Shown here: positions 61,191-64,000 of the stretch, piece after piece
How the letters are laid out: each line of letters opens with the position of its first letter
Position numbering within the stretch: position 1 is the stretch's first letter
DNA from: Aquibacillus halophilus
Lineage (GTDB): Bacteria; Bacillota; Bacilli; Bacillales; Amphibacillaceae
Direction: 5' to 3'
Length of the DNA stretch: 64,000 nucleotides
NCBI RefSeq assembly: GCF_009649745.1
Contig: NZ_WJNG01000008.1
Span: 1-64,000 of the forward strand
Made by a program: the position numbers and the translations under genes
The notes under the pieces: generated by a model
Told to the model about the DNA's origin: nothing
Databases searched by the model: none
Seen by the model: only the letters and a program-made list of their open reading frames with translations

Positions 61191-61290
61191 TCACCTTCCT
61201 CAAAATCAAAACGTGTATTTATAATTAATACAAATCCTATTATACGCTAAAATTGCGGGATACTAATAAAAGTTTTGCAAACGTAAATGT

Positions 61291-61345
61291 TTGACAAAAG
61301 CATCACCTGTAACTACAATTATTACATGTAATCAATATAGTTACA
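61291..61345 (+). promoter_or_regulatory. Consensus promoter with a 38-nt operator dyad over its -10
   Basis: TTGACA (61291) and TACAAT (61314) are 17 bp apart. The dyad at 61308-61345 runs TGTAACTACAATTATTACA and then its near reverse complement, matching in 16 of 19 positions and centred on CATG. It covers the -10 and the start site. It is the best candidate for the binding site of the divergent Rrf2 regulator. Confidence 0.75.
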
Positions 61346-61389
61346 AGTTTGTTAAAAAAACTATTATTTTTTAATGGAGGGTATTTACT

Positions 61390-62247
61390 ATGAAATTATT
61401 AGTAACTGGAGCTACCGGGAAACTTGGAAGCAAAATTGTTGAGACAATATTGAAAACTGTTCCAGCCGATCAACTGGCGGTAAGTGTTCGTGATCCAGAA
61501 AAAGCACAAGGATTAAAAGACCGTGGAATCGACGTTCGTCAAGGTGACTTCGATCAACCGGAATCATTAGATACTGCATTTGCGAGTATTGATCGGTTGT
61601 TAATTATTTCAACAGATGGGGAAAATGAATTAAGAATGAAGCAGCATACGAATGCAGTGGATGCAGCAGAACGGGCTGGAGTTAAATTCATTGCTTATAC
61701 GAGCATCGCAAAAGCAAAAGAAAGCAAGAATTTCCTAGCGCCGCCACACCAAACAGCAGAAGCGGCGATTTTAAAAACAGGAATCCCATACTCCTTCTTA
61801 CGTAACAACTGGTATCTGGAGAATGAAATCCCAACCATAGAAGGAGTTAAAGCAGGTGCCCCTTGGGTTACTTCAGCGGGTAATGGTAAAGCGGGCTGGG
61901 CACTGCAACAAGATTATGCCGAAGCCGCAGCTAACGTTTTAACTGGAGAAGGACACGAGAACACCATTTATGAACTTTCTGGAAAGCTTCTGACTCAGGA
62001 AGAATTTGCCGCAACGGTTGGCGAGGTGTTGGGTAAAGAGGTAGAGGTGCACCAGGTAGATGACGAGAAATACGCTGAAAAAATGAAAGGCGCAGGTCTA
62101 CCAGAATTCCTTATTCCGATGCTTGTCAACATTCAAAAAAGCATCCGTGAGGGTACATTAGAAGTGGAAAACAGTGATTTTGAAAAACTCCTTGGTCGCC
62201 CAACGACAACAGTAAAAGAAGGATTAAGTCGCTTATTGAATAAATAG
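61390..62247 (+). CDS. NmrA-type NAD(P)-binding protein (quinone oxidoreductase 2-like)
   Basis: 285 residues. The N-terminal Rossmann motif VTGATGKLGSKIV starts at residue 5. SVRDPEKAQGL, IDRLLIIST, IAYTSIAKA and YSFLRNNWYLEN match the NmrA/YtfG (QOR2) and azoreductase-like group of atypical short-chain dehydrogenases. It probably reduces quinones or related electrophiles with NADPH. Control by the divergent Rrf2 regulator, in response to such compounds, is inferred. Confidence 0.85.
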   Translation: MKLLVTGATGKLGSKIVETILKTVPADQLAVSVRDPEKAQGLKDRGIDVRQGDFDQPESLDTAFASIDRLLIISTDGENELRMKQHTNAVDAAERAGVKFIAYTSIAKAKESKNFLAPPHQTAEAAILKTGIPYSFLRNNWYLENEIPTIEGVKAGAPWVTSAGNGKAGWALQQDYAEAAANVLTGEGHENTIYELSGKLLTQEEFAATVGEVLGKEVEVHQVDDEKYAEKMKGAGLPEFLIPMLVNIQKSIREGTLEVENSDFEKLLGRPTTTVKEGLSRLLNK

Positions 62248-62647
62248 TAGATGAGGATTTCTCTAGCTAGTAGAACTACTGACTTATAAACTATCAGATA
62301 GTAGTATAATATAAATTTATAGGTTATAACTAAAAGAAGTAAGCATATTTTTGTAAAATAGAATATTAGGCTTATATCACAAATGTTGCTGCTCGACTGC
62401 CTATATTTCTGACCAATCGTGATCAGAAATATAGGCAGTTAGATATACTATGGTACGTTGTTCTTTGACGAAAAGTGTGAGACTAAATCTGACACATGCT
62501 GGTGAATTTCTTTAACCATGTGCAAAAGAGGTCGTAAACAATTATAAACGGTCTCTTAATGTCATTCAGAAAATAAGTAGAGGTTGGAATTGGTGGATGA
62601 TGTTAAATAATGAAACCACTAACATATTACAAAAGGAGGGACTTCTC
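62248..62647. other. Intergenic region with one very strong hairpin
   Basis: No gene seen. A perfect hairpin lies at 62396-62439. The last 60 bp hold the AAAGGAGG ribosome site of the AraC gene; an in-frame GTG at 62597 lacks a site. Confidence 0.6.
62396..62439. terminator. Perfect long hairpin after the NmrA-type gene
   Basis: ACTGCCTATATTTCTGA and TCAGAAATATAGGCAGT form a 17-bp perfect stem with a 10-base loop. No T run follows, so it could also be an operator or element end. Confidence 0.5.
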
Positions 62648-63493
62648 ATGTCATTTGCTGTTAGCGATCAACTTAATTTTACTTTATTTGATGTAAAGAA
62701 GATTCGGTACAAATCACGGGTTATTTTTGATTATGTGCAGTCTTGTTGCACGATATCTTATATTAAAAAAGGAGAAGTAATTACAACTTTTGAAGGCAAG
62801 GAATATGTTGCAATGACTGGGGATGTAATGGTTCATCGTCCAAATAACCCCTTTAATGTCATTTCGAAGACGGAAGGTATACATTATCTCTTCAATATTG
62901 ATTTGAAAGTTATGGAGGAAATCGATTTTTTTAGTCTTTATCCAATAGGGAAAGTTGTAACGGTAAGGGATCCGGATCGCTACGAAAAGATGTTCGATGA
63001 GTTGAGAAGTATTTGGTTGCAGGAAACAGTCGATTTTCGAACAGTTCAGTCTAGTTTTCTAGCATTCTCAATGCTACATGAAATTATTGAGAGCTCAAAA
63101 CTAGGTGGCAAAAGCACCCCGAACGAGCCTTATATTACTGACCGCTTTAATAATGTCTTGCATTATATTGAGAATCATTTAGGTGAAGTCATTACAAGGG
63201 AAGATTTAGCCCGAATTTACCATCTAAATCCAGTCTATTTCAGTCGAGCATTCAAAGAAATTTATGGGTTAACTCCTATGAAAATGGTGCGTAAGCTAAG
63301 GCTTTTACATGCGAAACGTTTACTTGAAACCACAATTCAACCGGTTGAAGAGATTGCTATAACCTGTGGCTTTTGTGACTCCCCACATTTTACACATGTG
63401 TTTAAAAGTACCTTTAAAACCTCTCCCAGTAAGTATCGTAAAAGTATCAAAAATACAAAAAAACACATCATTCCTACATTGTTAGATCATTAG
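62648..63493 (+). CDS. AraC-family regulator with cupin-type sensor domain
   Basis: 281 residues. The N-terminal part (CTISYIKKGEVITTFEGKEYVAMTGDVMVHRPNNPFNV split) is an AraC ligand-binding cupin. The C-terminal 100 residues carry both helix-turn-helix motifs (ITREDLARIYHLNPVYFSRAF and VEEIAITCGFCDSPHFTHVFK). ATG at 62648 after AAAGGAGGG. It probably controls sugar genes beyond the right edge, since a cre-like site follows. Confidence 0.88.
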   Translation: MSFAVSDQLNFTLFDVKKIRYKSRVIFDYVQSCCTISYIKKGEVITTFEGKEYVAMTGDVMVHRPNNPFNVISKTEGIHYLFNIDLKVMEEIDFFSLYPIGKVVTVRDPDRYEKMFDELRSIWLQETVDFRTVQSSFLAFSMLHEIIESSKLGGKSTPNEPYITDRFNNVLHYIENHLGEVITREDLARIYHLNPVYFSRAFKEIYGLTPMKMVRKLRLLHAKRLLETTIQPVEEIAITCGFCDSPHFTHVFKSTFKTSPSKYRKSIKNTKKHIIPTLLDH

Positions 63494-64000
63494 TAGTCTA
63501 CTACTATTATAAAGACACATAATATTGAAAGCGTAATCAAGCAAATAAACCAGTTTCCAGTTTTGATAAGGATGCTGTTTTTTGCAAGGTGCGAAATACA
63601 TTGTGCCAAAAATGTATCACTACTCTGCCGTGTTCTGCTTATCCGTGAAAACGCTAATTGTAAATGAGAGGGGAATGATAAAAGTCTACAGGAAGTAATG
63701 GGTACTTTTGTTAATATACTCCGACACATGGAACGGAAGTGTGATCTGGGGTTGAGGTGATTGCTGAGGATTATCTAGCAGATAAGATACTGAGAATGTA
63801 GCTGCATGACAAGGTATTCATCAATAATCTTTATGTTCATGATGTAAATGGCCTTCATAGGAAAGGTATAAATGGAAGTACAGGAATTAGTGAGACTAAT
63901 TCAAGAAGGAAAACCATATTAAGTTCCGAAACTTTGATCAGGTTTTGATTGAAAATATAATTGAACCGGAATATAGTCAATTCTCCTTGGCCTCATCATG
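63494..64000. other. Right edge: cre-like site and probable decayed coding sequence
   Basis: TGAAAGCGTAATCA at 63526-63539 fits the cre consensus. From about 63755, short frames with coding-like content occur in different phases (VIAEDYLADKILRM; LHDKVFINNLYVHDVNGLH; FDQVLIENIIEPEYSQFS), separated by stops. This suggests a gene broken by several frameshifts. I cannot name it. Confidence 0.4.

Overview
The window is low-GC Firmicutes DNA, most likely from a spore-forming Bacillaceae of the Oceanobacillus/Virgibacillus/Gracilibacillus kind. This rests on AT-rich coding sequence, strong AGGAGG ribosome sites, frequent TTG and GTG starts, CcpA-type cre sites, a CotF-like coat protein, UvsE, a Bce-type resistance module and YesMN/AraC sugar regulators. 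The genus is inference.

Region 1 (about 0-22 kb) is a glycoside/uronide utilisation locus. It holds three GPH-family symporters (927, 4307, 20691), a GH2 beta-glycosidase (6007), a UidA-type beta-glucuronidase (9517), and an ABC sugar importer without its own ATPase (12219-15487). Control genes are a YesM/YesN two-component pair (15711-19155), an AraC regulator (19341, minus) and a DUF624/YesL protein (11371, minus). Cre-like boxes precede most of these units. Threaded through the locus are nickel-pincer cofactor genes: larB, a stand-alone C-terminal half of larC, and larE. No larA and no LarC N-terminal half were found. The ABC/two-component segment is bracketed by an 86-bp direct repeat of the uidA 3' end plus its terminator, which suggests insertion or duplication by recombination.

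Region 2 (22-34 kb) is ordinary chromosome: an alpha/beta hydrolase, a LysE-type exporter, a complete BceRS-BceAB-like peptide-antibiotic sensing and detoxification module with a BceR-type operator, a CotF-like coat protein, UvsE and several small proteins.

Region 3 (about 34.8-60.6 kb) is the most unusual part. More than 40 mostly tiny, unrelated genes lie in a row, nearly all on the plus strand: lipoproteins, one- or two-helix membrane proteins, GNAT enzymes, phosphatases, a P-loop kinase, a two-lobed aspartic protease, a class I DAHP synthase and a Fur-box-controlled flavoprotein. Almost every gene is bordered by copies of one 33-38 nt imperfect palindrome with two core types. One type (core GGGTGC) tends to follow a gene and the other (core near GAGCAG) tends to precede one. 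Between them often lie a conserved hairpin terminator and a conserved extended -10 promoter. The arrangement recalls a gene-cassette array, but there is no integrase in the window, and each unit carries its own promoter and terminator. Decayed genes and paralogous pairs occur within it. A three-gene block (54.97-56.82 kb) runs in reverse.

Region 4 (60.6-64 kb) holds an Rrf2 regulator divergent from an NmrA-type NAD(P)-binding protein, with a large dyad over a consensus promoter, then an AraC regulator and a right edge that looks like decayed coding sequence.
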